NCBI GenBank assembly: GCA_017644005.1
Contig: JAEPMJ010000001.1
Coordinates: forward strand, 992,001-1,056,000
Length of the DNA: 64,000 nt
From: Rhizobiaceae bacterium
GTDB lineage: Bacteria > Pseudomonadota > Alphaproteobacteria > Rhizobiales > Rhizobiaceae
Direction of reading: 5' to 3'
Shown: positions 33,436 through 42,173 of the stretch, in pieces
Numbering within the stretch: position 1 is the first letter of the stretch
Layout of the letters: each line of letters begins with the position of its first letter
The notes under the pieces: generated by a model
Database searches by the model: none
What the model was told of the DNA's origin: nothing
What the model saw: only the letters and a program-made list of their open reading frames with translations
Program-made: the position numbers and the translations under genes

Positions 33436-33588
33436 TGATGTCCTTGCACTTCTGTATTAATCTCAATACATTCTGCACAATATTGTGCGTTCTGCAATGT
33501 GCAAGCGCTATTTCAGGGTCAGGTCGATGGCGATGCGTATAAAAACATCGCCCGGAGTCATTGGCAGGGATTTCGGCAGCGGCTGACC
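33436..33588. promoter_or_regulatory. Palindrome-rich promoter region of HTH-coaBC
   Basis: Within 75 bases upstream of coaBC are three nested or adjacent inverted repeats: TGTATT-N6-AATACA (33453-33470), the perfect 14-base GCACAATATTGTGC (33475-33488), and outer arms CTTGCAC (33443-33449) with GTGCAAG (33499-33505). The first has the 6-6-6 layout common for XRE-type repressors. AT-richness contrasts with the surroundings. These are candidate operators for the enzyme's own N-terminal domain. No binding data. Confidence 0.65.
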
Positions 33589-33687
33589 TCAAGCCTCCTG
33601 CTCCATGGAAACGCCGCCCCCGGCGGCACTTCGGCGCACGTCACGGATTACCTCGTCGTCGAGTTTTCGAACGGTCACGGTGCCCAT
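33589..33687 (-). pseudogene. Truncated FitA/VapB-like ribbon-helix-helix antitoxin
   Basis: A 32-codon frame begins MGTVTVRKLDDEVIRDVRR and ends at SMEQEA followed by TGA. It matches the first two-thirds of FitA-like ribbon-helix-helix antitoxins, which usually run to about 70-85 residues and continue as MEQE(A/V)R. AGGAG lies eight bases before the ATG and a perfect 26-base palindrome lies 42 bases upstream. No toxin (PIN-domain) gene follows. It is placed between ubiB and coaBC on the same strand. Most likely the remnant of a toxin-antitoxin pair; a functional mini-regulator is possible but the second helix looks cut short. Confidence 0.6.
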
Positions 33688-33728
33688 TGCACTTCTCCTT
33701 CAGCCCGAAAGTCAGGGCAAAGGGGCGA

Positions 33729-33754
33729 TGACAGCATTGCTAGCAATGCTGTCA
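33729..33754. promoter_or_regulatory. Perfect 26-base palindrome upstream of the antitoxin remnant
   Basis: TGACAGCATTGCT and its exact reverse complement abut to form a 26-base perfect palindrome. It overlaps the ubiB stop codon (33752-33754) and stands 42 bases before the truncated antitoxin start. Length and symmetry fit the operator of a ribbon-helix-helix antitoxin. Having no loop and no T-run, it is a poor terminator. Confidence 0.75.
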
Positions 33755-35326
33755 AATCAGCTTCCAGGCGATTACGACAGCGGAAACGGCGATGACCCAA
33801 AGCGCAGCGCGGCCCCAGCGCGAGTGCCGGGCCTCGGCGCGGCCGATGGCTTCGGCCGTTTCGGCGTCGAAACGCAGGCCGTTCTCGGCCATCGCATCGA
33901 TTTCGCGCGACAGCCGCTCGGTGCGGGCGGCCAGATCAGGCGCCTGACGGGCCAGCGACAGCATGGCGCCGACGCCCTCGCGTGCATCTGAAATCATGCC
34001 GCGGGGACCTAGATTTTCCGCAATCCATGTACCGACCACCGGTTCGGCGGTCTTCCACATGTTGAAATGCGGGTCGAGCGTGCGCGCCACGCCCTCCACC
34101 ACGACCATGGTTTTCTGCAACAGCAGCAATTCCGGCCGCGTCTGCATGTCGAAGAGTTCCGTCACTTCAAACAGCAGTGTGAGCAGCTTGGCCATCGAAA
34201 TGGTCTCGGCAGGCTGGCCGTGGATCGGCTCGCCTATTGCGCGCAGCGCCTGCGCAAAGGCCGCGACATCGTGGTGGCCGGGCACATAGCCGGCCTCGAA
34301 ATGAACTTCGGCCACGCGGTGGAAATCGCGGCGGATAAAGCCGTACAGGATCTCGGCCAGGAAGCGGCGTTCCTTGCGCCCGAGCCGGCCCATAATGCCG
34401 AAATCGACCGCGACGACTGTGCCGTTCGCTTCCACAAACAGATTTCCGGGATGCATGTCGGCATGGAAGAAGCCGTCGCGCAGCGTATGACGCAGGAAGG
34501 ACTGGATCAGCGTCGCCGCAAGCGCGACGGGATCGTGCCCGGCGGCGCGCAGGCCGTCGACATCCGACATCTTCACGCCGTCGATCCACTCCATGGTGAC
34601 GACATCGCGGCCAGTGCGGGCCCAGTCGACCGAGGGGACACGGAAACCCGGATCGCCGACCGTGTTTTCGGCCATCTCGGAAAGTGCGGCGGCTTCGAGC
34701 CGCAAATCCATCTCGATGCGCGTGGTCTGGGCCAGCGTTTCGGCCACCTCGACCGGTTTCAGCCGGCGCGAGGAGGGAATAAACCGTTCCTGCAGCCGCG
34801 CGGCAAGAAAGAAGCCTTCAAGATCACGATGAAAGCGGCGGCGTACGCCGGGGCGGATGACCTTGACCGCGACCCGTCGCGTTTCATCGTCACTCCCGAC
34901 GGTTGCTGAGTGCACCTGCGCGATCGACGCCGCGGCGACAGGTTCGTCCAGCGATGCATAAAGCGCCGATACCGGCTGCCCGAGGGAGCCTTCAATGGCC
35001 GTGACCGAGGCCGCGCGCGGGAAGGTCGCCATGCGGTCCTGCAGGGTCGCAAGATCGGCGGCGATCTCGTGTCCTACGACATCGGGCCGTGTGGCAAGAA
35101 ACTGGCCGAGCTTCACATAGGACGGTCCAAGCCGCTCGACCGCCTTGGCAATGCGCTCGCTGCGGTCGCGCTTGCGGGCTCGATTTCTGGCAAGAAATTT
35201 GCCGAGGCGCCAGCCAAGCCGCGCCGGCCCTTCGAGCTCGTCGCCAGGCAGAGCCGCGACAACACCCTCGCGAACCATGACCCAGCCCGCGCGGGCAAGC
35301 CGGAAATATGCACCCAATGTGCTCAT
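33752..35326 (-). CDS. ubiB: Ubiquinone biosynthesis kinase-like protein UbiB
   Basis: 524 residues from ATG 35326; the frame extends 15 codons further to a TTG inside ubiE, which is less likely. UbiB/ABC1 features are clear: RLGPSYVKLGQFLATRPDVVG (KxGQ motif), EPVAAASIAQVHSATV (Ala-rich loop), VAVKVIRPGV (Lys), FHADMHPGNLFVE and VDFGIMGRLG (catalytic and metal residues). Two C-terminal hydrophobic helices (last ~25 residues include WVIAVSAVVIAWKLI) anchor it in the membrane. It is an ATPase needed for ubiquinone synthesis. It follows ubiE after 13 bases. Confidence 0.94.
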   Translation of the reverse strand: MSTLGAYFRLARAGWVMVREGVVAALPGDELEGPARLGWRLGKFLARNRARKRDRSERIAKAVERLGPSYVKLGQFLATRPDVVGHEIAADLATLQDRMATFPRAASVTAIEGSLGQPVSALYASLDEPVAAASIAQVHSATVGSDDETRRVAVKVIRPGVRRRFHRDLEGFFLAARLQERFIPSSRRLKPVEVAETLAQTTRIEMDLRLEAAALSEMAENTVGDPGFRVPSVDWARTGRDVVTMEWIDGVKMSDVDGLRAAGHDPVALAATLIQSFLRHTLRDGFFHADMHPGNLFVEANGTVVAVDFGIMGRLGRKERRFLAEILYGFIRRDFHRVAEVHFEAGYVPGHHDVAAFAQALRAIGEPIHGQPAETISMAKLLTLLFEVTELFDMQTRPELLLLQKTMVVVEGVARTLDPHFNMWKTAEPVVGTWIAENLGPRGMISDAREGVGAMLSLARQAPDLAARTERLSREIDAMAENGLRFDAETAEAIGRAEARHSRWGRAALWVIAVSAVVIAWKLI

Positions 35327-35339
35327 CTGCGGCGCCGGC

Positions 35340-36116
35340 TCAGAGCTTCCAGCCGGAATGGCAGGCGGCAATGCCGCCGGTGTAGTCGCGCCAGGTGACG
35401 CGTTCGAAGCCGGCGGAGGCTATCATGTCGGCGAAGTTGCGCTGATTGGGAAAGCGCCGGATCGATTCCACCAAATATTTGTAAGGCTCGCCGTCGCCCG
35501 TCACCATCTGGCCGATGCGCGGAATGGCGTTGAACGACCAAGCCTCGTAGAACTTTTCCAGAGGTGGGAAATCGACTTCGGAAAACTCAAGGCACAGAAA
35601 GCGGCCGCCCGTTTTCAACACGCGAAAAGCTTCCGCCAGCGCAATGTCGATATGCGGCACGTTGCGGATGCCGAAGGCGATCGTATAGGCATCGAAGCTG
35701 GCGTCGGGAAAAGGCAGGTTCTCCGCATTGGCCTCGACGAACTCCATCGTTTCGGCCAGGCCGCGCTTTTCTGCGCGCTCGCGGCCCACGCCCAGCATCG
35801 AACCGTTGATGTCGAGCACCGTGACCGCGGCGTTGCCGCCGGAAGCCTCGACCGCGCGGAAGGCCATATCACCGGTGCCGCCCGCAACGTCGAGCAGTTT
35901 CCAGCCGAGCCGCTTCGGCGGATTGAGCCATGCAATCACGGCATCTTTCCACAACCGATGCATGCCACCCGACATCAGGTCGTTCATGACATCGTAGCGC
36001 CTGGCGACGCGGTGAAACACCTCGTCCACCATGCCCTGCTTGTCGCGCTCGTCGACGGTCTGAAACCCGTAGCTGGTTTCCATGCCGCCGGCGGCTGTGG
36101 TGCGCTGCCCGGCCAT
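35340..36116 (-). CDS. ubiE: Demethylmenaquinone/2-polyprenyl-benzoquinol methyltransferase UbiE
   Basis: 258 residues. The SAM-dependent methyltransferase fold shows [16 protein letters not shown] (motif I), [25 protein letters not shown] and the UbiE-type [42 protein letters not shown] at the N-terminus. It adds the C-methyl group in ubiquinone synthesis. First gene of a ubiE-ubiB unit; coaBC follows downstream with the antitoxin remnant between, a cluster order usual in alphaproteobacteria apart from that remnant. Confidence 0.96.
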   Translation of the reverse strand: MAGQRTTAAGGMETSYGFQTVDERDKQGMVDEVFHRVARRYDVMNDLMSGGMHRLWKDAVIAWLNPPKRLGWKLLDVAGGTGDMAFRAVEASGGNAAVTVLDINGSMLGVGRERAEKRGLAETMEFVEANAENLPFPDASFDAYTIAFGIRNVPHIDIALAEAFRVLKTGGRFLCLEFSEVDFPPLEKFYEAWSFNAIPRIGQMVTGDGEPYKYLVESIRRFPNQRNFADMIASAGFERVTWRDYTGGIAACHSGWKL

Positions 36117-36228
36117 TGCGATTTCCTGTCAAAAACCGAGCGGACCATAGCCCATCGAATTTGTGGGCGCTATTGTCTCAGCCGCGATGAAGGGCCGCGC
36201 CCCGCTCGCTTGGTTAAGGAGGGAACCT

Positions 36229-37194
36229 ATGGTGGCGATGGCCGAACTGCACTGTCATATAGAAGGCGCCGCAGCGCCCGACCTGGTGGAGCGCCAGGCG
36301 CGCAAATATGGCGCCGACACGTCGCGCTTCATTCAGGACGGCGTGTTTGTATGGGAGGATTTCACCACCTTTCTCGCGGCGTATGACTTTTCGGCAGACC
36401 TGTTTCGCGATGAAGACGATTACGCATTGCTCGCGGAACACTATCTGACCGGTCTGGCTGGAGACGGCGCGATCTACTCGGAATTCTTCACCTCGCCCGA
36501 CCATGCGCGTCGCGCGGGATTGTCGCCCGAGACCTATACGAATGCGCTCGGTGAAGGCATGCGCCGCGCCAAACAAGCGACCGGCATCGAATCGCGCATG
36601 ATCGTCACCGGTGTTCGCCATTTCGGTGTCGAATCGGTGGAAGAGGCCGCGCGTTTCGCGGTGAATTGCGGGCACCCGCTGGTGACCGGCTACGGCATGG
36701 CCGGCGAGGAGCGCTTCGGTCAGCATGCCGATTATGCGCACGCCTTCGACATCGCTCGCGAGGCGGGCCTCGGCATCACGGTGCATGCAGGCGAACTGGT
36801 GGGCTGGGAGAGCGTACGCGATGCGCTCGACCATATCCGCCCGTCGCGCATCGGCCACGGCGTGCGGGCGATCGAAAACCCCGATCTCGTGAGGCGGATC
36901 GCGGACGAGGGCGTGGTGCTGGAAGTGTGCCCGGTTTCGAATATCGAACTGAAAGTGTTCCCGGACTACCCATCACATCCATTTCCCGAATTGCGTAGAG
37001 CGGGCTGCAAAGTGACGCTCAACTCGGACGACCCGCCCTATTTCCACACTTCGCTGAAGCAGGAATACCAGGTGGCGGCCGAACACTTCGGCATGGACGC
37101 GAAAGGCCTGGCCGGTGTCACCCGAACGGCACTTGCCGCGGCCTTTGTCGACGAAGACACACGTGCCGCTCTCGTGGCAAGGCTGGACGGATAG
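36229..37194 (+). CDS. add: Adenosine deaminase
   Basis: 321 residues from ATG 36229 with AAGGAGG upstream; an in-frame ATG at 36163 is less likely. Metal and catalytic motifs are in order: [10 protein letters not shown] (HxH), [10 protein letters not shown] (His and Glu), [10 protein letters not shown] and LNSDDPPYF (Asp-Asp). It deaminates adenosine (or deoxyadenosine) to inosine. It begins the nucleoside-salvage set that includes upp, deoA, punA, cdd and an ABC importer further right. Adenine deaminases of this fold exist, so the base/nucleoside preference is not certain. Confidence 0.88.
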   Translation: MVAMAELHCHIEGAAAPDLVERQARKYGADTSRFIQDGVFVWEDFTTFLAAYDFSADLFRDEDDYALLAEHYLTGLAGDGAIYSEFFTSPDHARRAGLSPETYTNALGEGMRRAKQATGIESRMIVTGVRHFGVESVEEAARFAVNCGHPLVTGYGMAGEERFGQHADYAHAFDIAREAGLGITVHAGELVGWESVRDALDHIRPSRIGHGVRAIENPDLVRRIADEGVVLEVCPVSNIELKVFPDYPSHPFPELRRAGCKVTLNSDDPPYFHTSLKQEYQVAAEHFGMDAKGLAGVTRTALAAAFVDEDTRAALVARLDG

Positions 37195-37288
37195 CCCACG
37201 AAAACTGTGATCGCGCGGCCAACGATGGTGTATCGGAGCGGCGTGCAGGCTAAGGTAGAACGACAATAACGAAACGGGGAGCAGCCGC

Positions 37289-37918
37289 ATGAAGAGCGTC
37301 ACTGTCGTCGACCATCCGCTGGTCCAGCACAAGCTCAGCATCATGCGCAACCGAGAGACCTCGACCGCCAGCTTCCGGCGGCTTCTGCGCGAGATTTCGT
37401 TGCTGCTCTGCTATGAGGTGACGCGCGACCTGGAACTGACAACGACCCGTATCGATACGCCGCTGGAGCCGATGGACGCGCCGATACTCGAGGGCAAGAA
37501 GCTCGTTTTCGCCTCGGTGCTACGCGCCGGCAACGGGCTGCTTGACGGCATGCTGGATCTCGTGCCGGCGGCGCGTGTGGCCCATGTCGGGCTCTACCGC
37601 GACCATGACACGCTGGAAGCCGTCGAATATTTCTTCAAGGCGCCAAGCGATCTGGAGGATCGCCTCATCATCGTGGTCGATCCGATGCTGGCGACCGGCA
37701 ATTCCTCTATAGCGGCAGTCGACAAGCTGAAGGAACGGGGCGCGACGAATATCAGGTTTCTATGCTTGCTGGCGGCCCCGGAAGGCGTCGAGAACTTCTC
37801 CAAGGCACATCCCGACGTGCCGGTGTTCACCGCCTCGATCGACAGCCATCTCAACGAGAAGGGCTATATCGTGCCAGGGCTGGGCGATGCCGGCGACCGC
37901 ATGTACGGGACGAAGTAA
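37289..37918 (+). CDS. upp: Uracil phosphoribosyltransferase
   Basis: 209 residues. Family hallmarks are [29 protein letters not shown] at the N-terminus, the PRPP-binding motif [12 protein letters not shown] and the C-terminal uracil site [17 protein letters not shown]. It makes UMP from uracil and PRPP. It lies 94 bases after add, on the same strand, possibly co-transcribed. Confidence 0.97.
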   Translation: MKSVTVVDHPLVQHKLSIMRNRETSTASFRRLLREISLLLCYEVTRDLELTTTRIDTPLEPMDAPILEGKKLVFASVLRAGNGLLDGMLDLVPAARVAHVGLYRDHDTLEAVEYFFKAPSDLEDRLIIVVDPMLATGNSSIAAVDKLKERGATNIRFLCLLAAPEGVENFSKAHPDVPVFTASIDSHLNEKGYIVPGLGDAGDRMYGTK

Positions 37919-38010
37919 CCAGCGCTTAACCCTACCGGAGAGCGCATGTTCCCGTTAACCAGAGTCTAGTCTGCGCAATCTAGGATGCCCCCGAACAAGG
38001 GTAGGCCGCC

Positions 38011-38580
38011 ATGCTGCGCAAACTTCTCATTCTCGGCATTTTCGCCGGAAGTTCCGCTTCCATGCCGATCCTCTACCAGAGCAGTCCCGAGACCTTCCAT
38101 CGCCTGATGCAACGCGCGGTGACGGAACGCGCCGCCGAACCCGAACAGGACCGGCAGATCGTCGTGGTCAACAAGGTTGCTCCCGAACAGTCGCGGCTTG
38201 CCCGCTCAAGCCGCTCATTCGGCATCAAGGCCGACAGCACCGGACATTACCGCGCCGATTTCCGCCTCAACGGGCGCTCGGTGGATGCGCTCATCGATAC
38301 CGGGGCGACGCTGATCGCCATCAATCGTTCGACCGCACGCCGGCTGGGCATCAGCCTCAGCAACAGCGATTTCAAGCATGAGGTAAGGACCGCCAACGGC
38401 ACGACCAAGGCCGCGGCGGCGATGATCGAAACGGTGGAGGTTGGCCGCATTCGCGTGCGCGACGTTCAGGCCGTCGTGCTGGAAGACCAGGCGCTCGCCG
38501 GCACGCTGGTGGGAATGAGTTTTCTCAGCCGACTGTCCAGCTACAAGGTCGCTTATGGCGAGCTGGTGCTCGAGCAGTAG
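38011..38580 (+). CDS. Clan AA retropepsin-like aspartic protease (TIGR02281-like)
   Basis: 189 residues with an N-terminal signal or anchor segment (KLLILGIFAGSSASMPILY) and a single retropepsin-like domain containing the active-site ALIDTGATLIAINRSTARRLGI and a later GTLVGMSFLSRL strand. One Asp per chain implies dimerisation. This alphaproteobacterial group is annotated as TIGR02281 aspartic protease; related SpoIIGA/PerP-type enzymes cleave regulators. Substrate unknown. Its stop (38580) directly abuts the end of the convergent deoA gene (38581). Confidence 0.88.
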   Translation: MLRKLLILGIFAGSSASMPILYQSSPETFHRLMQRAVTERAAEPEQDRQIVVVNKVAPEQSRLARSSRSFGIKADSTGHYRADFRLNGRSVDALIDTGATLIAINRSTARRLGISLSNSDFKHEVRTANGTTKAAAAMIETVEVGRIRVRDVQAVVLEDQALAGTLVGMSFLSRLSSYKVAYGELVLEQ

Positions 38581-39897
38581 TTAGCCGTCCGCAACCACCC
38601 GGCGCCTGACCGGGCGCTGCACCGACGGTCTTTTGTCTTCGATCAGATAAGCCCGGCGTATCGCCTGTGCGGCTTCTTGCGCCTGTGCCTGCGAGCGCGC
38701 GTGGACCAGCGCCAGAACGTCACCGGCGGCAACCTGCGAACCGACGGGCAGCAGTCGCGTAAAACCAACCGCGTGGTCGATCGCCGCGCCCGGGTCGGTA
38801 CGGCCGCCACCCATGGCAACGACAGCGATACCGACGTCGCGCGTCTCGACGGCAGCCACATAGCCGGCCCGGTCCGCCTTGACGGCGAATTCGACCTCGG
38901 CGGCGGGCAAATGCCGGCGATAGTTCTCCACGAAGTCGGACGGGCCGCCGAGAGCCGAAACCATGCGCCCGAAAACCTCGGCGGCATCGCCATTGTCGAG
39001 CGCGGTGCGCGATACGAGCGCCGCCTCGTGTATTGAGGTCGCAATGCCCGACGACATCAGCATTTCAGCAGCGAGCGCAAGCGTGACCGATTCCAGCCGC
39101 TTGTCACGTGTTCCGGTGAGGAACTCGACCGCGCTGGCCACTTCAACAGCGTTGCCGGCGGCGGACGCCAGAGGTTCGTTCATGTCGGTGATCAGTGCGG
39201 TGGTGGGCAGGCCGGCACCATTGGCGGTTTCGACCAGGCTGCGGGCAAGCCTGCCGGCATCACGCGCAGTTGCCATAAACGCGCCATTGCCGGATTTTAC
39301 GTCGAGCACCAGCGAACCGAGCCCCGCTGCCAGTTTCTTCGACAGGATGGAGGCAGTGATCAGCGGTATCGATTCCACCGTGCCGGTCACGTCGCGGATC
39401 GCGTAGAAGCGCTTGTCGGCCGGAGCCAGGCTCGCGGTCTGGCCGATGATGGCGCAGCCGACATTCCGCACGGTCTTGCGGAACAGTGCATTGTCCGGCT
39501 GCGAGGTGTAGCCGGGGATGGAGTCCATCTTGTCCAGTGTGCCACCGGTGTGGCCCAGACCACGCCCGGAGATCATGGGCACGAATGCGCCGCATGCCGC
39601 CACAATAGGCGCCAGCATCAGGGACACATTGTCGCCGACACCTCCGGTGGAATGTTTGTCGGTCGCCGGTCCGGGAAGGTCGGACCAGTCAAGCACGTCA
39701 CCGGAATCGCGCATGGCAAGCGTGAGCGCCACTGCCTCATCGCGATTCATGCCGTTGAGGAAGATCGCCATGGCGAATGCCGCCACCTGACCCTCGCTGA
39801 AGGAGCCCTTGGCGAGACCTTCAACGAACGCGCCGATCTCCGCCGCGCTCAGCTTCCCACCGTCCCGTTTCCTGCGGATGATTTCCTGGGGGAGCAC
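38581..39897 (-). CDS. deoA: Thymidine phosphorylase
   Basis: 438 residues from GTG 39897. Signature DKHSTGGVGDNVSLMLAPIVAACG, the Gly-rich ISGRGLGHTGGTLDKMDSIPGY and the C-terminal domain (AAVETRDVGIAVVAMGGGRTDPGAAIDHAVG) define nucleoside phosphorylase II. It cleaves thymidine or deoxyuridine to base and deoxyribose-1-phosphate. It follows punA after 19 bases, so cdd-punA-deoA form one operon. No terminator is visible at its end, which abuts the aspartic protease gene. Confidence 0.95.
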   Translation of the reverse strand: MLPQEIIRRKRDGGKLSAAEIGAFVEGLAKGSFSEGQVAAFAMAIFLNGMNRDEAVALTLAMRDSGDVLDWSDLPGPATDKHSTGGVGDNVSLMLAPIVAACGAFVPMISGRGLGHTGGTLDKMDSIPGYTSQPDNALFRKTVRNVGCAIIGQTASLAPADKRFYAIRDVTGTVESIPLITASILSKKLAAGLGSLVLDVKSGNGAFMATARDAGRLARSLVETANGAGLPTTALITDMNEPLASAAGNAVEVASAVEFLTGTRDKRLESVTLALAAEMLMSSGIATSIHEAALVSRTALDNGDAAEVFGRMVSALGGPSDFVENYRRHLPAAEVEFAVKADRAGYVAAVETRDVGIAVVAMGGGRTDPGAAIDHAVGFTRLLPVGSQVAAGDVLALVHARSQAQAQEAAQAIRRAYLIEDKRPSVQRPVRRRVVADG

Positions 39898-39916
39898 GGA
39901 CTAGGCCACCAGTGTC

Positions 39917-40720
39917 TCAGACATCGCCACCCGCCCGGAAATATTCTTTCAGGATCGTTGCCAGCCGCTTGCCGCCAAGCGGCGCCATGTCCTTCGTTTC
40001 CTGATGCGAAAGCTCGTCGCCAGACATGCCCGCGGCGAGATTTGTGATCACCGAGCAAGCGGCGACCCGAAGCCCGAGGAAGCGGGCCAGAATGACCTCG
40101 GGCACGGTAGACATACCGACCGCGGTGGCACCCATGACCCGCGCCATGCGGATTTCCGCCGGCGTCTCGAAGGAGGGGCCGGAAAACCACATATAGACCC
40201 CTTTATGAAGGTCGGTACCGGTGTCGAGAGCGGCTTTCAGGAGCGCCGCCCGGATAGCAGGGTCGTAAGCCTCCGTCAGACCGACGAATCGCCTGTCCGA
40301 CGGCTCTCCGAAAAGCGGATTGGTGCCGGAAAAGTTGATGTGGTCTTCGATCAGCATAACCGAACCGGGACCCATCCCGGGCTCGAGCGAACCGGCTGCG
40401 TTGGTGAGGATGAGCTTCTTGATGCCGATGCCGACAAGCACCTCGAGCGCCGGGCGCATGGTGGCAGCCTCGCCATGCTCATAGTAATGCGCCCGCCCCG
40501 AGAGCATGACCACCGGCGCACCAGCAAGGTAGCCGGCCACGACCTCGCCTGCATGCCCGGTCACGCCGCCCTGCGGGAAACCCGGCAAGTCGCCATAGGG
40601 CACGCGAACCGGACTTTCGATCTCTTCGACCAGGCCGCCGAGCCCTGAACCGAGCACCAGTGCGGTATCGGCCGCGATGCCGTTGAGCGCTTCGACGAGC
40701 CGCGCCTCAGCCTGCTTCAT
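39917..40720 (-). CDS. punA: Purine nucleoside phosphorylase
   Basis: 267 residues. TALVLGSGLGGLVEEI, VMLSGRAHYYEHGE, LILTNAAGSLEPGMGPGSVMLIEDHINF and the substrate-site VGMSTVPEVILARFLGLRVAACSVITNLAAG match the trimeric PNP family. It splits inosine and guanosine into base and ribose-1-phosphate. It overlaps cdd by four bases (40717-40720) and precedes deoA by 19 bases. Confidence 0.95.
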   Translation of the reverse strand: MKQAEARLVEALNGIAADTALVLGSGLGGLVEEIESPVRVPYGDLPGFPQGGVTGHAGEVVAGYLAGAPVVMLSGRAHYYEHGEAATMRPALEVLVGIGIKKLILTNAAGSLEPGMGPGSVMLIEDHINFSGTNPLFGEPSDRRFVGLTEAYDPAIRAALLKAALDTGTDLHKGVYMWFSGPSFETPAEIRMARVMGATAVGMSTVPEVILARFLGLRVAACSVITNLAAGMSGDELSHQETKDMAPLGGKRLATILKEYFRAGGDV

Positions 40721-41124
40721 TTCAGCGTGTCTCCTTCGAAACCGAGCGGCAGGATCTCCGCCATCGACAGCGTTTCGACCACGCCGGTCTCATCGCACAG
40801 ATAGAGCTTTGCGTCCCGCCCGGCGAATTCGGCAAGCCGCTGGCGGCAGCCGCCGCATGGTGTGATGCGCGCCATCTTCTCCGCTGTCACAGCAATCTCG
40901 GTGATGCGTCCGCCACCGGCCATGACGTAATGCGAAAGCGCAGTCGTTTCCGCGCACCAGCCTTCGGGGAAGGCGGCGTTTTCGATATTGGCACCGGAGA
41001 AAACCCGGCCATCCTCGGTGCGGATCGCAGCGCCCACGGGAAATTTCGAATAAGGCGCGTGGCACTTCGCCATCGCCTCGCGCGCGGCGAGGTAGAGATC
41101 ATGAGGCGCGGACTGTTCTGTCAC
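40717..41124 (-). CDS. cdd: Cytidine deaminase
   Basis: 135 residues from GTG 41124. Zinc and catalytic motifs are present: GANIENAAFPEGWCAETTAL (Cys-Ala-Glu) and TPCGGCRQRLAEF (PCGxCRQ). It converts cytidine or deoxycytidine to the uridine form. It heads the cdd-punA-deoA operon and lies 76 bases after the end of the nucleoside permease genes on the same strand, so import and catabolism are probably expressed together. Confidence 0.95.
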   Translation of the reverse strand: MTEQSAPHDLYLAAREAMAKCHAPYSKFPVGAAIRTEDGRVFSGANIENAAFPEGWCAETTALSHYVMAGGGRITEIAVTAEKMARITPCGGCRQRLAEFAGRDAKLYLCDETGVVETLSMAEILPLGFEGDTLK

Positions 41125-41200
41125 TTGGTTTTCCTGTCTGGGCAGTCAGCAACGGCAGTGGGCAAATCGCATTCGATGTCCGATGCCCCCTACCGATAGC

Positions 41201-42172
41201 CTATCTTTCTTTCACATAAGGCTGGCCGCCGGCGCGCGGCGGTATCGCCTTGCCGATGAAGCCGGCAAGCAGAACAACGGTCAACACGTAAGGCAGCGCC
41301 TGGAAGAACTGCACCGGCACACGGCCGACCAGCGGCAGGGGCGACCCGCCAAGCCGGATCGCGGCCGCATCCAGGAAACCGAAGAGCAGGCAGGCCATCA
41401 TCGCCGGCACAGGACGCCATTTGGCGAAGATGAGCGCAGCGAGCGCGATGAAGCCTCGGCCGGCGGTCATGTCCTTGACGAAACCGGCATTCATGGCAAG
41501 CGCCAGATAGGCGCCGGCAAAACCGCACAGAATGCCGGTGCAAATCACAGCACGGTAGCGCAGCCAGGTGACCGAGATGCCGGCTGTGTCGACGGCGGCG
41601 GGGTTTTCGCCGACGGCGCGAAGCCTGAGGCCGAAGCGGGTGCGGAAGAGCACCCACCAGGTGAAGGGCACCATAGCGAAAGCGAAGTAGACCAGCAGCG
41701 AATGGCCGGACAACAGCTCAGAATAGATCGGACCGATGATCGGGACGTCGGCCACGGCGTCGGCGAAGGGCAGGTTGACGGCGCCGAAACGCCCGTCTGC
41801 CGACAACGAGGGTGTGCGCCCGCCCTGGCTGAACCAGGCCTGGCCGAGGATGATGGTGGAACCGGCGGCGATGAAGTTGATCGCCACGCCCGACACGATC
41901 TGGTTGCCGCGATGGGTGATTGAGGCGAAGCCGTGAACGAGGGCGAGCCCTACGGAAATGAGCACCGCCATGGCAAGTCCGGCCAAGGCCGAACCCATGA
42001 CGGCGGCTGCGGCGCCAGCGGCGAAAGCGCCGGCCAGCATCTTGCCCTCAAGCCCGATATCGAAAATGCCGGAACGCTCCGAATAAAGCCCTGCAAGGCA
42101 GGCGAGCAGCAACGGCACCGAAAGCCGCACAGTGGAATCGAGAATCTGAACTACAGTGGTGAAGAACTCCAT
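41201..42172 (-). CDS. Nucleoside-type ABC transporter permease 2
   Basis: 323 residues from ATG 42172. About nine hydrophobic segments and the family core SERSGIFDIGLEGKMLAGAFAAGAAA match the BPD_transp_2 permeases of YufQ/NupC type. It forms half of the membrane channel that imports nucleosides, with the neighbouring permease, ATPase and the BmpA-like binding protein at 47094. It begins one base after the preceding permease gene. Confidence 0.92.
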   Translation of the reverse strand: MEFFTTVVQILDSTVRLSVPLLLACLAGLYSERSGIFDIGLEGKMLAGAFAAGAAAAVMGSALAGLAMAVLISVGLALVHGFASITHRGNQIVSGVAINFIAAGSTIILGQAWFSQGGRTPSLSADGRFGAVNLPFADAVADVPIIGPIYSELLSGHSLLVYFAFAMVPFTWWVLFRTRFGLRLRAVGENPAAVDTAGISVTWLRYRAVICTGILCGFAGAYLALAMNAGFVKDMTAGRGFIALAALIFAKWRPVPAMMACLLFGFLDAAAIRLGGSPLPLVGRVPVQFFQALPYVLTVVLLAGFIGKAIPPRAGGQPYVKER

Positions 42173-42173
42173 G

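Noticed and set aside
37926..37970. Two TTAACC words between upp and the aspartic protease gene as a CtrA site
   Set aside because: Their spacing is about 27 bases, not the seven needed, and no full TTAA-N7-TTAA occurs.
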